From assembly GCA_934692295.1 (NCBI GenBank), contig CAKUTL010000001.1, positions 62,001-126,000 on the forward strand: a DNA stretch of 64,000 nucleotides. Direction: 5' to 3'. The position numbers and the translations under genes are program-made. Below the pieces are notes generated by a model, which saw only the letters and a program-made list of their open reading frames with translations, was not told the DNA's origin and ran no database searches. The DNA is from an uncultured Candidatus Melainabacteria bacterium. Its GTDB lineage: Bacteria > Cyanobacteriota > Vampirovibrionia > Gastranaerophilales > Gastranaerophilaceae. Numbering within the stretch: the first letter of the stretch is position 1; the number at the start of each line of letters is the position of its first letter. Shown here piece after piece: positions 8,508-17,416 of the stretch.

Positions 8508-9857
8508 TTAATACTCAAACAATCTGGATAAATCCAGCTCAATTTTACCTTTAGATTGTTCTGTAAGAGTGTCTGAAAAATCTAAGATATAATCAGGGTT
8601 TACGTTATGTTTTTTGAAAACACCGGCATGATACAGGTCTATTAGTTTGTCTAAATATTTTTGGCAATTTTGTTTTACTTCGGGATGAATTTTTACCCAC
8701 TCATCCAAAGGAATACTACTTCTTGTGGAATTTATTTTTGCTCTTGCTACACCGTAATTTGCAAGTTCATTTTCACCACCCTCAGAACGAGGTCGAATAT
8801 GCTCAATTGAAGCCATAGATGGGTGCATTAATTTAATTGCAATTTTGTCTGACGGTTCAGAACTCAATTTTAAGATATACGCAGAGATACTTTGTTCTGA
8901 TGTTGGAAGTTTTTCTGCAATTTTGATTAACTCTTTTTTAAGGTGGTGATCTGGTAATGTTTCTAAAATTTTGTCTAAATCATATAGAAATGCTTTTCTT
9001 GAAAATGGGATAATAACCTTTTTTTGAGATAATCGTTGTTTTGAAACTTCAATCAAGTCATTTAATTCGCCGTTTTCGGAAAGAGGAGATTTTTTCAATA
9101 TATGTTCAATTGAAGATAAAATATTTTCTTGATTTTTTATTGTTGCAGGGTCTGTTCCTTTTGGAAGTTTTTTAGACTCTTTCATTATTTCATTCAAGGC
9201 TTTTCGTGTTTTTGGATCTGCCCCATTTGCAAGTATATCCCTTGCTTTTGTCAATTTATATTTAAATTCAGTTGGAGAAAAAGGAATATAAATTGGCTGG
9301 TCGTTTAATTTTTTGTCTGTTTCGCTCATTAAATGATTAAATTTAATTTGATATTCTTGAGGAAGTTTCCATTTTTCTTGAATTAATTCCATAAAAATTG
9401 GGGCTTGTTTTTTCCTCAATATTTTTCGATGATATGGTTCAATTTCTTCAATCAATTCTTTTAAATTCTTTTCAGGATGAATTTTTGCCCTCTCTTGTAA
9501 TATTTCAATTATTTTTGCTTCATTTCCTGCAAAACATTCTTTATTGCGTTCAAAAACAGCGAGAATATCTTTTGCCGGGCCGTATAAAGTTCCGTTTTTT
9601 GCTAATCTGGTAATCAATTTGGGGTCTAACATCGGTATCCCTGTGTACATGCAAGGAAGTTTGTATGCAAACAAAGCCCTTAATTTTGAAGAATGTGCAT
9701 AGCTCGTAAAAGTTATAGGCATAACATACGGCATGCCCGATAAGTCGTTAATATATGTTGCCACTTCAGAATTCATATTTTTTATATCTCCTGCTTTGGG
9801 CTTGCTCTTATCGATATTTATGCTGTAATAATTTGAGCTGATTGCGGGTATTTTCAT
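8508..9857 (-). CDS. Uncharacterised protein with HNH-endonuclease-like signature (paralog 2)
   Basis: The protein has 449 residues. The C-terminal part holds SIEHIRPRSEGGENELANYG (about 350-369) followed by ARAKINSTRSS. This matches the second half of an HNH nuclease: acidic-His (E352-H353), the P-x-S-x-G-G turn, Asn367 and Asn376. Near the N-terminus, LPCMYTGIPMLD (67-78) looks like the first beta-hairpin of an HNH fold. If so, about 275 mostly helical residues split the domain. The usual zinc Cys pairs are absent. An FTS motif (50-52) precedes the hairpin. AGGAAG lies 5 bases before the ATG. It follows a paralog by 10 bases. Nuclease activity is inferred only. Confidence 0.7.
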   Translation of the reverse strand: MKIPAISSNYYSINIDKSKPKAGDIKNMNSEVATYINDLSGMPYVMPITFTSYAHSSKLRALFAYKLPCMYTGIPMLDPKLITRLAKNGTLYGPAKDILAVFERNKECFAGNEAKIIEILQERAKIHPEKNLKELIEEIEPYHRKILRKKQAPIFMELIQEKWKLPQEYQIKFNHLMSETDKKLNDQPIYIPFSPTEFKYKLTKARDILANGADPKTRKALNEIMKESKKLPKGTDPATIKNQENILSSIEHILKKSPLSENGELNDLIEVSKQRLSQKKVIIPFSRKAFLYDLDKILETLPDHHLKKELIKIAEKLPTSEQSISAYILKLSSEPSDKIAIKLMHPSMASIEHIRPRSEGGENELANYGVARAKINSTRSSIPLDEWVKIHPEVKQNCQKYLDKLIDLYHAGVFKKHNVNPDYILDFSDTLTEQSKGKIELDLSRLFEY

Positions 9858-9867
9858 AATCTTCCTA

Positions 9868-11208
9868 TTAATATTTTAACTTATTTGTATCAATATTTAA
9901 AGGGTTATTTGAAGGTGAAAATTTATGTATTTTCTTTGCTATTGTTTGGATATACGATACACTTAATCCACAAATTTTAAAGACTCCACAGTTTGCAAGA
10001 TCTATCAACCGATTGATTTGATTTTGACTGAAATCTCGAATTTTAGGATTTTTATCAATAACGGTTTCCAGTTTGCTGTGAGCTCTTTCGGAATTATATC
10101 TTCTGGAGGCTAAAATATAATTATAGATTCCGCTATCACCACCTGCTTTTGCAGTAATCAAATGGTCAGCAGAGCCAACAGAATCGGCAAGCAAGTCGTA
10201 GCCAATTTGAGCTGCCGATCTATCGGCTTCTTTTATGATAAACGCAGATAAACTATCTTTTGATGTTGGCAGTTCTCTGGCTGTTTGTATCATTTTATGA
10301 GCAAGTTTTGTATCTTTTAATTGGTTTGTAATTTTTTCCAAATCATGAATAAAGGCTTTTCTTTTGAATTTTACTTCAAATGGGATTTTTAAAATTCTTG
10401 CTTTTGTAGCTTGTAATAATTCGTCTAATTCTTTATCGTTTTGAAGTTTTGAATTTTCAAAGTATTTTTGGAGGTTATAAATTTGTTTAACTTCTTTGGA
10501 TGTCGGCTTTTTAGTTTTGCCTATATCCTTTTCGAAAAATTTTGCTTTTTTGATTATTTTTTCAATGTCATAAATCTCTTGAAAGTTGCCCTTTTGCTTT
10601 ATTCTTTCTTCAATTTTTTCAAGTTTGTATAAGAATTCTTTTTTGCTAAAAGGTATAATTACAGGTTCTTTTCGAAGTTTTTTATCCGTAACCTCTATTA
10701 ATTTGTTGTATTGAACAATCTGTTCTTTTGGCATATTTGCGGCAAGAGTAGAAAGTTTTTCAAATATTGGAGCTTGTTGTTTTAGTAAAAGTTTGCTATG
10801 TTCCGGCACAAGTTTATGCAAAAATTCATCCAGGGACATTTTTGGTTTTGTTCTGGATGTTCTTTTCATTAGTCTATAAACTTGTTTTTCGACAGGAAAT
10901 AAAGATTTTTCGTATGGTTTTAAGGTTCGGGCAATACTTTTGATTGGTTTTGAAAACGCCTTGTGTCGAAGCAGAGTTTCTAAATCCTGCGAATCAACTA
11001 AAATAATATCAGAATAAAAATCCGGAATTCCAAACTTTAACAAATTTTTGAGCGGTTCTGAGTTTGCAACACTTGTAAAAGTTACTGTGTCGAACTTTAG
11101 AGGGGATATAACTCCGTTGCTTCCTAATTTTTGAACGTTCTTCTCTCTTCTCAAAATCAGATTTTGAGTATTAAACGAATTATAAATATTTACCGGTTGA
11201 ATATTCAT
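9868..11208 (-). CDS. Uncharacterised protein with HNH-like signature (paralog 1)
   Basis: The protein has 446 residues from the ATG at 11208 (MNIQPVN...), which I prefer to an ATG 18 bases upstream because the N-terminus then resembles other short N-termini of this genome. It is clearly related to the downstream gene. Shared features are FTS near residue 46, blocks such as KLLLKQQAPIFEKL, VIIPFSKKEFLYKLEKI and ELPTSKDSLSAFI, and a C-terminal ADHLITAKAGGDSGIYNYIL with a later YNSERA. The putative His-Asn-Asn set is kept, but the N-terminal hairpin reads PDFYSDIILVD, without the Cys and Gly of its partner. It is more degenerate or has a changed role. It starts 53 bases after the TPR gene stop. 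Confidence 0.68.
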   Translation of the reverse strand: MNIQPVNIYNSFNTQNLILRREKNVQKLGSNGVISPLKFDTVTFTSVANSEPLKNLLKFGIPDFYSDIILVDSQDLETLLRHKAFSKPIKSIARTLKPYEKSLFPVEKQVYRLMKRTSRTKPKMSLDEFLHKLVPEHSKLLLKQQAPIFEKLSTLAANMPKEQIVQYNKLIEVTDKKLRKEPVIIPFSKKEFLYKLEKIEERIKQKGNFQEIYDIEKIIKKAKFFEKDIGKTKKPTSKEVKQIYNLQKYFENSKLQNDKELDELLQATKARILKIPFEVKFKRKAFIHDLEKITNQLKDTKLAHKMIQTARELPTSKDSLSAFIIKEADRSAAQIGYDLLADSVGSADHLITAKAGGDSGIYNYILASRRYNSERAHSKLETVIDKNPKIRDFSQNQINRLIDLANCGVFKICGLSVSYIQTIAKKIHKFSPSNNPLNIDTNKLKY

Positions 11209-11261
11209 ACGACAGGTAAAAAACATGAAAAATGATTTTTTTGCTATATCATTAGTAAATA

Positions 11262-12401
11262 TTAATAATCATCATCTTGAGGTTGGAAATAGTGCATTGA
11301 TGAACATTTTCCGAAATTATCCAGAATTTCTTTATCAAGTTCTTCTGTTGCAACAACTTTTCCGTTAACCATATTTACTTGAGTTGTCGTTACAGTTCCG
11401 TTTTCTTTATCTTCTTTTGATTCTTTAGTTGCAATATCTTTTTTGCTTTTTGCCATATGCTGTCTGGTTTTAGATTTTTCTTCATCCATTATGGTTCTAA
11501 GATAGCTTTTGTATTCTTCATTGAAATAAACATTTCTCATAATATCGTTCATCACAATCGCTGCATATTGTTGAGTTGAAGAGTTTTCACCAAGTGCTGA
11601 AATTAGGGTTGAGGCTTTGTCTATTTCTTCGTAGGCTTCTTGATAGTGTCCGAGCCTTCTTAAAAGTACTGCTAAGTTGTAGTGTGCTTCATAGTTCATT
11701 GGAGCATTTGCTATTGCATTACAATAACATTCTCCGGCACCTTCATAATTTCCTGAAATTTGATATGCTAAACCCAAGTTAAATAAAGTGTCATAACTTT
11801 TAGGGTTTATTTTTAGAGAATTTTGGTATGCTTTAATTGCTTTTGATAAATAACGTCTTTGCCATTCCCAGTCATCATTTACATATAGAGATTTCATTCT
11901 GTATGCGTAACCCATATTGTAATATGCAATTGCTTTATTCTCTTTTGAACTGATTTTATTATTGTATATGTATGGAATTTCTAATAATCTGCGTTTTGTG
12001 TTAATTATCGCATTGTACTGTTTAATTGCGGAATCAAAATCGCCAAGTTTTTCAGAAGCAACAATTCCATAATTCATTCTGGCAATCATCATATTCGGAT
12101 TGTACTTGAATGCTTGAGAATACGCATATAGTGCAGAATAATAATCTTCATATGCAACATAAATATTTCCTAAGTTGTACCAAGCACTATAGTGTTGCGG
12201 ATAGAGTTTTAAACCTCTGTTATAAAACCCGATAGCCTTTTGCATTCGCATATTTCGGTAGGCTTCATCCCCTTTATATACGTAATACATTCCTTCCACT
12301 TTGTTTGCTTGTATCTTAACAAATTCCTGATTGAAATATACCGCAACTCCAATTCCGGCAAGAACAAATAATGAAAATAATGCTGATAAAAACTTTTTCA
12401 A
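11262..12401 (-). CDS. Membrane-anchored TPR protein
   Basis: The protein has 379 residues. Residues 1-23 (MKKFLSALFSLFVLAGIGVA) form a signal anchor. The rest carries about six tetratricopeptide repeats. Clear ones are AIGFYNRGLKLYPQHYSAWY, ALYAYSQAFKYNPNMMIARM, AIKAYQNSLKINPKSYDTLF and AGECYCNAIANAPMNYEAHY, each with the W/Y-G-A-Y-P spacing. The C-terminus is Lys/Glu-rich and likely unstructured. TPRs mediate protein contacts, here probably outside the cytoplasm; the partner is unknown. It may be cotranscribed with the two HNH-like genes downstream (53-base gap). Confidence 0.88.
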   Translation of the reverse strand: MKKFLSALFSLFVLAGIGVAVYFNQEFVKIQANKVEGMYYVYKGDEAYRNMRMQKAIGFYNRGLKLYPQHYSAWYNLGNIYVAYEDYYSALYAYSQAFKYNPNMMIARMNYGIVASEKLGDFDSAIKQYNAIINTKRRLLEIPYIYNNKISSKENKAIAYYNMGYAYRMKSLYVNDDWEWQRRYLSKAIKAYQNSLKINPKSYDTLFNLGLAYQISGNYEGAGECYCNAIANAPMNYEAHYNLAVLLRRLGHYQEAYEEIDKASTLISALGENSSTQQYAAIVMNDIMRNVYFNEEYKSYLRTIMDEEKSKTRQHMAKSKKDIATKESKEDKENGTVTTTQVNMVNGKVVATEELDKEILDNFGKCSSMHYFQPQDDDY

Positions 12402-12587
12402 TTCAAAGTCCTTTGATATTTATTCGAATACAAAGCTATTATAATAAATCCTCTTTAAAATAACATCAATCAAATAATGTAACAGAAATGTAACAAAAGT
12501 TTTAATAAAAGCAATTATTCAAAACAAAAATTGTTTATATAAGTAAGGTAGGTTAAAAAAAGGTTAATTTTATTTTGGAGGTTTAGT

Positions 12588-13388
12588 ATGTCAAGCAATG
12601 TAGGCTCAGTTAATGCTCCGTTAATGGGTGCATTTCAATACAACCCATATGCTATGGACGGTTTTGATGAAATAGATATGTCCTACAATCAACCTTTCGC
12701 AATGGGTGGAAGCATATTTGATGGCTCAGGTTACGGCGGTATGGGTATGCCAATGATGCCGATGACCGGAGGTGTAACCGGTTATAATCCTCAATCATAT
12801 TTTAATAATATGAGAGATTATCAAAAATTTTATATTGATTACAATGTCGATCAGCAGAATATGCAAAGGAACGCAGATTTAAGAATCAACGCATCTTTAG
12901 AAGGAATAAAGGATGCCGCAGCCGTTCTGCAAGATAAGATTAAACAAAACGAACAAGACCAAGTTCCGGATGCGTTTAAGGCATATGTTCAAAGTGTAAG
13001 AACAGCTTATGGTCAAGGTTCTGAAAAAGAAGTTGAAGCCCGAGCATTGAATTTGTATGAACAGATGACCGGCAAATCCTTGATTCAAGACTTGCGAGAT
13101 AACGGACACGGTTCATTCACTCAAGGTTTGTTACAATCTTTGACATTCAGTACAACTTATAGAACATCTGCAGAAGATAATATTGCTACAATCACAGGTC
13201 AACCAGCAGGTACAACTGAGAAATTTACTCAAGGTTGCGGTAAGGTTGTCGGTGCAGGGGCTGCAGGTGCGGCAATAGGTGCAATTGCAGGCAAGTTATC
13301 TCATTCTGGCAAAGTTGGAACAGTTGTCGGACTTGTAGCCGCTGGAGTATCCGCAGTGTTATCATTCGTAACAGGCGGGAAAGGATAG
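12588..13388 (+). CDS. Glycine-zipper protein of unknown function
   Basis: The protein has 266 residues. The first 70 are rich in Gly, Met, Tyr and Asn with no signal peptide. The middle (80-190) is charged and helical (INASLEGIKDAAAVLQDKIK). The C-terminus has a glycine-zipper hairpin (GAGAAGAAIGAIAGKLSH, then VGTVVGLVAAGVSAVL), typical of membrane-inserting segments. It resembles the zipper region of the two genes at 29445-31637, though I cannot show the whole proteins are homologous. A strong GGAGGT ribosome site 6 bases before the ATG suggests good expression. A terminator follows. Confidence 0.72.
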   Translation: MSSNVGSVNAPLMGAFQYNPYAMDGFDEIDMSYNQPFAMGGSIFDGSGYGGMGMPMMPMTGGVTGYNPQSYFNNMRDYQKFYIDYNVDQQNMQRNADLRINASLEGIKDAAAVLQDKIKQNEQDQVPDAFKAYVQSVRTAYGQGSEKEVEARALNLYEQMTGKSLIQDLRDNGHGSFTQGLLQSLTFSTTYRTSAEDNIATITGQPAGTTEKFTQGCGKVVGAGAAGAAIGAIAGKLSHSGKVGTVVGLVAAGVSAVLSFVTGGKG

Positions 13389-13431
13389 ATTTTATAAACA
13401 TACATAATACCCCCTTCAAAATTAACCCCTC

Positions 13432-13467
13432 AAAAATCCGGAGTTCAGAAATGAATTTCGGATTTTT
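13432..13467 (+). terminator. Rho-independent terminator of the glycine-zipper gene
   Basis: Stem AAAAATCCG (13432-13440) pairs with CGGATTTTT (13459-13467), with further Ts after it. Confidence 0.72.
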
Positions 13468-13472
13468 TAATA

Positions 13473-13505
13473 AAAAAAGTCCTGCTAAAAGGAGTAATAG
13501 CAGGA
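13473..13505 (-). terminator. Minus-strand terminator-like hairpin
   Basis: Stem TCCTGCTA (13480-13487) pairs with TAGCAGGA (13498-13505). On the minus strand a run of seven T follows. It may end the HAD gene transcript, whose stop is about 310 bases away at 13815. Confidence 0.65.
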
Positions 13506-13652
13506 ATATAGTTCAGTAAAAGAGACATCTGATAACATTATTACCTCTTTTTTTAATTCGTCAAATATTTTTTCTTTTTGATAATTACTACGTTATAACG
13601 AAAAAAGGGAAGTATATTTCGCATAGGGAGAGAAAAATAACTTAACGCATAT

Positions 13653-13754
13653 GTCATCCTGAGCAGAGCGAAGGATCTCTAGCTGTGGCGTACGGATAGA
13701 GATTTCGAAACTAGTTCGGAATGACAGTACGGTTATAGCCGTCATTCTAAGGGA
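13653..13754. repeat. Dispersed imperfect palindrome
   Basis: GTCATCCTGAGCAGAGCGAA at the left and TTCGGAATGAC at 13715-13725 form the same inverted-end element seen at 5545. A second partial copy (GTCATTCTAAGGG) follows at 13742. The rest of the gap between 13506 and 13814 contains no gene I can support. Confidence 0.75.
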
Positions 13755-13814
13755 TAGACAGAAGAAAAGAGAAAAAATTTTATCTCTCAAAATGCCATTT
13801 TTGAACAGGATAAT

Positions 13815-14507
13815 TTAAACTTTAGCCTTTATATCAAATAATGTTTTATCAAATTCTCTAAAACTGTTGATAATTGAGCTTACTGCAGGAATTGATTTAT
13901 AAAGTTCCGGACTTTCTTCAGAACAAATCGCAACAATTTTACCGATATGGGCAGCTCTTGCAGATTCTATGCCAGAAATTGCATCTTCAACAACTATGCA
14001 ATCTTCGGTTTTTAGTCCTAAATTTTTTGCTGCGATTTCATAAATATCCGGAGCAGGTTTCCCTGGGATTATGCCGTCTGAATAAACAATTTTGTCTAAA
14101 TCGAACCATTTTGCAAGGTTAAAATGCTCGATATAAAAATCTACATTATCCTTTTCGGACATTGTAGCAATCGTTCTTGGAATATCATTTTCTTTCAAAA
14201 AGTCTAAAAACTCTACAACACCGTCAGCCAAATGGAAATTTTCTTTATCTTTTAGACACATTTGGCGATAAAACGCCTCTTTTTCTTTTCCTAATTTTTC
14301 AACCATTTCAGGAGTCGGTTGTTTCCCAATTGCATATTTGATAATCTCTTCATTCGTTCTGCCGAACATATATTTTAGCATTTCTTCATCAGAAAAAGGA
14401 GTACCTCTGAGTTTTCTTGAAAACTCAACCCACGCTTCTTTATGTTTTGGAGAATCCCAATACAATGTCCCGTTAAAATCAAAAATTATACCTTTATATG
14501 TCTTCAT
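13815..14507 (-). CDS. HAD-superfamily hydrolase, beta-phosphoglucomutase-like, with DFNGT motif
   Basis: The protein has 230 residues. HAD motif I reads DFNGT (10-14) instead of DxDGT: the nucleophile Asp10 is present but the general acid/base Asp is Asn12. Motif II is in TIATMSEK, motif III is the Lys of PGKPAPDIY, and motif IV is VVEDAISGIESA. The cap insert between motifs I and II has the helical type found in beta-phosphoglucomutase relatives. Activity is probably phosphatase- or mutase-like, but the Asn change makes it unclear. The gene is 23 bases upstream of a TPR lipoprotein-like gene's stop, on the same strand. Confidence 0.85.
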   Translation of the reverse strand: MKTYKGIIFDFNGTLYWDSPKHKEAWVEFSRKLRGTPFSDEEMLKYMFGRTNEEIIKYAIGKQPTPEMVEKLGKEKEAFYRQMCLKDKENFHLADGVVEFLDFLKENDIPRTIATMSEKDNVDFYIEHFNLAKWFDLDKIVYSDGIIPGKPAPDIYEIAAKNLGLKTEDCIVVEDAISGIESARAAHIGKIVAICSEESPELYKSIPAVSSIINSFREFDKTLFDIKAKV

Positions 14508-14530
14508 TTTACTATTTTCCTATTCAAATT

Positions 14531-15139
14531 TTACTGCTGATTTTCCATAATTTTGTTGTACAAATCCAAATATGTTTGAGCTTGTTTTTCCTTATTTAGC
14601 ATTTTATAAGAATATGCCAAGTTATAATAAATATTTGGATTTCCGTTTTTCAAATCCAAAGCTCTGAAGAAATTATATTTTGCGTTTCTGTAATCCTTCA
14701 ACTTCAAATACGCACAGCCCATATTATAGTATCCATAAGAAAAATCGTCTTTATACTTTACAGATTTTTTAAATTCTGCCAGTGCCATATTCGGTTTTTC
14801 TTGAATAAAATATATATAACCCAAGTTGTAATGAGCTTTATAATTCTTTGGGTCTTTGGTAATCGCTTGGTTGTACATATAAATAGCTTGGTCTATTTTG
14901 TCTTTATCTTGCAAAATATTTCCCATAATCAGCCAATCTTCTGTACTTCTATCATCATCTGACTTACCTTTTAAAATTTCTAAAGCAGAATCAATTTCAT
15001 TTTGGGCATAAAAAACTTTTGCCTGTTCCGTTACGGCATCAGGCTTCACAGGTTCAGTCGATTTTTGCCATGGCAATGTTGATGCCGAAACCGCACAACC
15101 ACTACTCAAAATAATCAATGTTACTAATAATTTTTTCAT
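14531..15139 (-). CDS. Exported TPR protein, possible lipoprotein
   Basis: The protein has 202 residues from the ATG at 15139, chosen because it opens a clean signal peptide (MKKLLVTLIILSSGCAVSAS). SSGC could be a weak lipobox, or cleavage may occur after AVSA. About three to four TPRs follow, for example AIYMYNQAITKDPKNYKAHY, ALAEFKKSVKYKDDFSYGYY and AKYNFFRALDLKNGNPNIYY. It is likely a periplasmic or envelope scaffold. It is divergent from the ABC permease genes and upstream of the HAD gene. Confidence 0.83.
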   Translation of the reverse strand: MKKLLVTLIILSSGCAVSASTLPWQKSTEPVKPDAVTEQAKVFYAQNEIDSALEILKGKSDDDRSTEDWLIMGNILQDKDKIDQAIYMYNQAITKDPKNYKAHYNLGYIYFIQEKPNMALAEFKKSVKYKDDFSYGYYNMGCAYLKLKDYRNAKYNFFRALDLKNGNPNIYYNLAYSYKMLNKEKQAQTYLDLYNKIMENQQ

Positions 15140-15228
15140 AACTAAATTATAAAATAAATCCACAAAATTTTCCAGTTAATAATCGTTTATTTCTTGACGA
15201 AATTAGCTGATAATGAGATAATCAAGTT

Positions 15229-16101
15229 ATGTTTAAGTATTATGGAAAAACTGCACCATATTTGTTTTTGTTGCCGGCAGGAATAGTTTTACTTTTCTTC
15301 TTTTTTATTCCGTTTTTCCAAACTATCGGACTTAGTTTTTTTGATTATGCTAATAATATTTACAGCCCAAATTTTGCCGGTTTAAAAAATTATATTGAAA
15401 TTTTGCACAATCCAATATTTTATAAGGTTATGATAAATACTATTATTTATCTTGTGGTAGCAGTACCGATTTTGGCAATAATACCGTTATTTTTAGCGAT
15501 TTTAATTAACCAAAAAATAAGAGGAATTACATTATACAAAATCTTGATTTACTTGCCTGTAATTGTATCAATCGTTGTTGCAGCAATTGCATTTAAGTGG
15601 TTATATGCAGAACAGGGTATTTTGAATTATTTGTTAAATGTTTTGCATATCCATTCAATCGGGTGGCTGACCGATCCAAGATATGCGATTTATTCCGTGA
15701 TAATCGTTACTATTTGGAAAGGTATCGGATATTATATGATGATTTATCTTGCTGCATTGATGAGTGTGCCAAAGGAACTTTACGAGGCTTGTGATATAGA
15801 TGGTGCAAATTTCTTGACTAAACATTTGACAGTAACAGTTCCGCATATTATGCCGACAATCGCTCTTGTTACAACGATAAGCTCAATTTCTGCGATGAAA
15901 ATTTTTGCTGAAATTTATGTAATGACAAAAGGCGGACCGTTAAACTCGACAAAGACAATTGTGTACTATATTTATGAAAAGGCATTTGAAAATCTTGATT
16001 TAGGTTATGCTTCAGCAATGGCAGTAATTCTGCTTGCTATTGTAATGATATTTTCACTAATCAATATTTTATGCTTTGAGAAAAACAAATACCAAATTTA
16101 A
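15229..16101 (+). CDS. ABC sugar transporter permease (MalF/UgpA type)
   Basis: The protein has 290 residues and six predicted membrane segments. The conserved permease EAA loop is seen as YEACDIDGANFLTKHLTVTVPHI, which contacts the ATPase. The N-terminal PYLFLLPAGIVLLFFFFIPF and the late KIFAEIYVMTKGGPLNSTKT block are typical of carbohydrate-uptake (CUT1) permeases such as UgpA and LacF. It pairs with the next gene. No binding protein or ATPase gene lies beside it, so these parts must be encoded elsewhere. The substrate cannot be read from sequence. Confidence 0.92.
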   Translation: MFKYYGKTAPYLFLLPAGIVLLFFFFIPFFQTIGLSFFDYANNIYSPNFAGLKNYIEILHNPIFYKVMINTIIYLVVAVPILAIIPLFLAILINQKIRGITLYKILIYLPVIVSIVVAAIAFKWLYAEQGILNYLLNVLHIHSIGWLTDPRYAIYSVIIVTIWKGIGYYMMIYLAALMSVPKELYEACDIDGANFLTKHLTVTVPHIMPTIALVTTISSISAMKIFAEIYVMTKGGPLNSTKTIVYYIYEKAFENLDLGYASAMAVILLAIVMIFSLINILCFEKNKYQI

Positions 16102-16112
16102 GAGGAAAAATT

Positions 16113-16979
16113 TTGAAAATTTTAGAAAAACTTAAAGATAAAATTAAACTAAAAAATATTTGGATACATGCAATTCTAATTTTTGTATCTATTCTTTCAA
16201 TATTTCCTTTTATTTGGTTGTTATCAACATCATTAAAAGGTAGCGGAGAGAATATTTTTGCCTATCCGCCAACAATTATTCCTAAGGATTTTACATTTGC
16301 AAATTATGTTGGTGTTTGGCACAAAGTTGACTTGATGAGATATTTTATCAACAGTATGATTGTTGCAGGCGGGACGGTTTTGTTAAACCTAATCTTGTCA
16401 TCTCTTGCAGGATACCCGCTTGCCAGAATGGAATTTAAAGGCAAAAAGATTGCTTTTTTCTCAATCCTTGCAACAATTATGGTTCCATTCCAAGCAATAA
16501 TGTTGCCTGTGTATTTGATTACACTTAAACTTCATCTTGTTGATAGCGTAAATGATACAATGGGATTTATCGGATTGATTATGCCGTTTGCAGTCAGTGC
16601 ATTCGGAATATTTTTAATGCGTCAAGCCTTTTTAGCAATCCCAAGAGAAATGGAAGAAGCTGCAATTGTAGATGGCTGTAATGTTTTCCAAGTCTTTTGG
16701 AAAGTTTTACTCCCAATGGTTAAACCTTCTCTTGCGGTTCTTGCAATTTTTACATTTATCGGTTCTTGGGGTGAATTCCTTTGGCCAAGTATCGTTTTGA
16801 CAAAAGAAGCAATGTACACTCTTCCTGTCGGGGTAAATAACTTGCAAGGGATGTTCTCTTCTAATTGGAGATTTATTGCCGCAGGTTCAATAATATCAAC
16901 AATTCCAATTATAATATTTTTCCTTGCGATGCAAAAATACTTTATTTCCGGAGAAAATGAGGGTGCCGTAAAAGGCTAA
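16113..16979 (+). CDS. ABC sugar transporter permease (MalG/UgpE type)
   Basis: The protein has 288 residues. It starts with TTG, supported by AGAGGA 7 bases before it. Six membrane segments are visible. The EAA loop reads EEAAIVDGCNVFQVFWKVLLP. The closing SGENEGAVKG matches the typical C-terminal end (f..G...GavKG) of CUT1 family MalG-like permeases. It lies 11 bases after the MalF-like gene and forms the second half of the membrane channel. Its 3' end overlaps the convergent tadA gene by 4 bases. Confidence 0.92.
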   Translation: MKILEKLKDKIKLKNIWIHAILIFVSILSIFPFIWLLSTSLKGSGENIFAYPPTIIPKDFTFANYVGVWHKVDLMRYFINSMIVAGGTVLLNLILSSLAGYPLARMEFKGKKIAFFSILATIMVPFQAIMLPVYLITLKLHLVDSVNDTMGFIGLIMPFAVSAFGIFLMRQAFLAIPREMEEAAIVDGCNVFQVFWKVLLPMVKPSLAVLAIFTFIGSWGEFLWPSIVLTKEAMYTLPVGVNNLQGMFSSNWRFIAAGSIISTIPIIIFFLAMQKYFISGENEGAVKG

Positions 16980-17416
16980 TTTTCAGACTTTCGCATAGCA
17001 TCGAAAAAATCTGCCAAAAGTTTATCGCATACCTCTTCTTGTATTCCGCCATAAACATTTAACTTAGAAGTAGATAATTTTCGCAAATCAATTTTGGATG
17101 AAAAACTTCCGTAATTATTGTCATAACTCCCAAAATAAACGGATTTAATTCTTGATTGTAAAATTGCCCAACCACACATAGGACAAGGTTCAAGGGTTAC
17201 ATACAATTCACAATCATCAAGTCGCCAGTTGTTAAAAATTTTTTCAACTTCTCTAATTGCCAAAATTTCAGCATGAGAAGTTATATCATTGTCTTTTTCT
17301 CTTGTGTTATGAGCCTTTGCAATGATTTTGCCATTCTTAACGACAACTGCTCCAACCGGAATATCACCATCAGACTTTTTAGCTTCTTCTATTGCAGCTT
17401 CCATAAAGTTTTCCAC
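16976..17416 (-). CDS. tadA: tRNA adenosine(34) deaminase
   Basis: TadA deaminates A34 to inosine in tRNA-Arg(ACG). The 146-residue protein has the zinc deaminase signature HAEILAIREVEK (His and proton-shuttling Glu) and PCPMCGWAI with the two zinc Cys. IPVGAVVV and LYVTLEPCPMC are family marks. The start is GTG at 17416, overlapping the histidine kinase stop by one base (TAGTG), so translation is probably coupled; an internal ATG at 17404 is the alternative. Confidence 0.93.
   Translation of the reverse strand: MENFMEAAIEEAKKSDGDIPVGAVVVKNGKIIAKAHNTREKDNDITSHAEILAIREVEKIFNNWRLDDCELYVTLEPCPMCGWAILQSRIKSVYFGSYDNNYGSFSSKIDLRKLSTSKLNVYGGIQEEVCDKLLADFFDAMRKSEN

Noticed and set aside
13593..13790. 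65-codon minus-strand frame
   Set aside because: It lies in repeat sequence and shows no ribosome site or homology.
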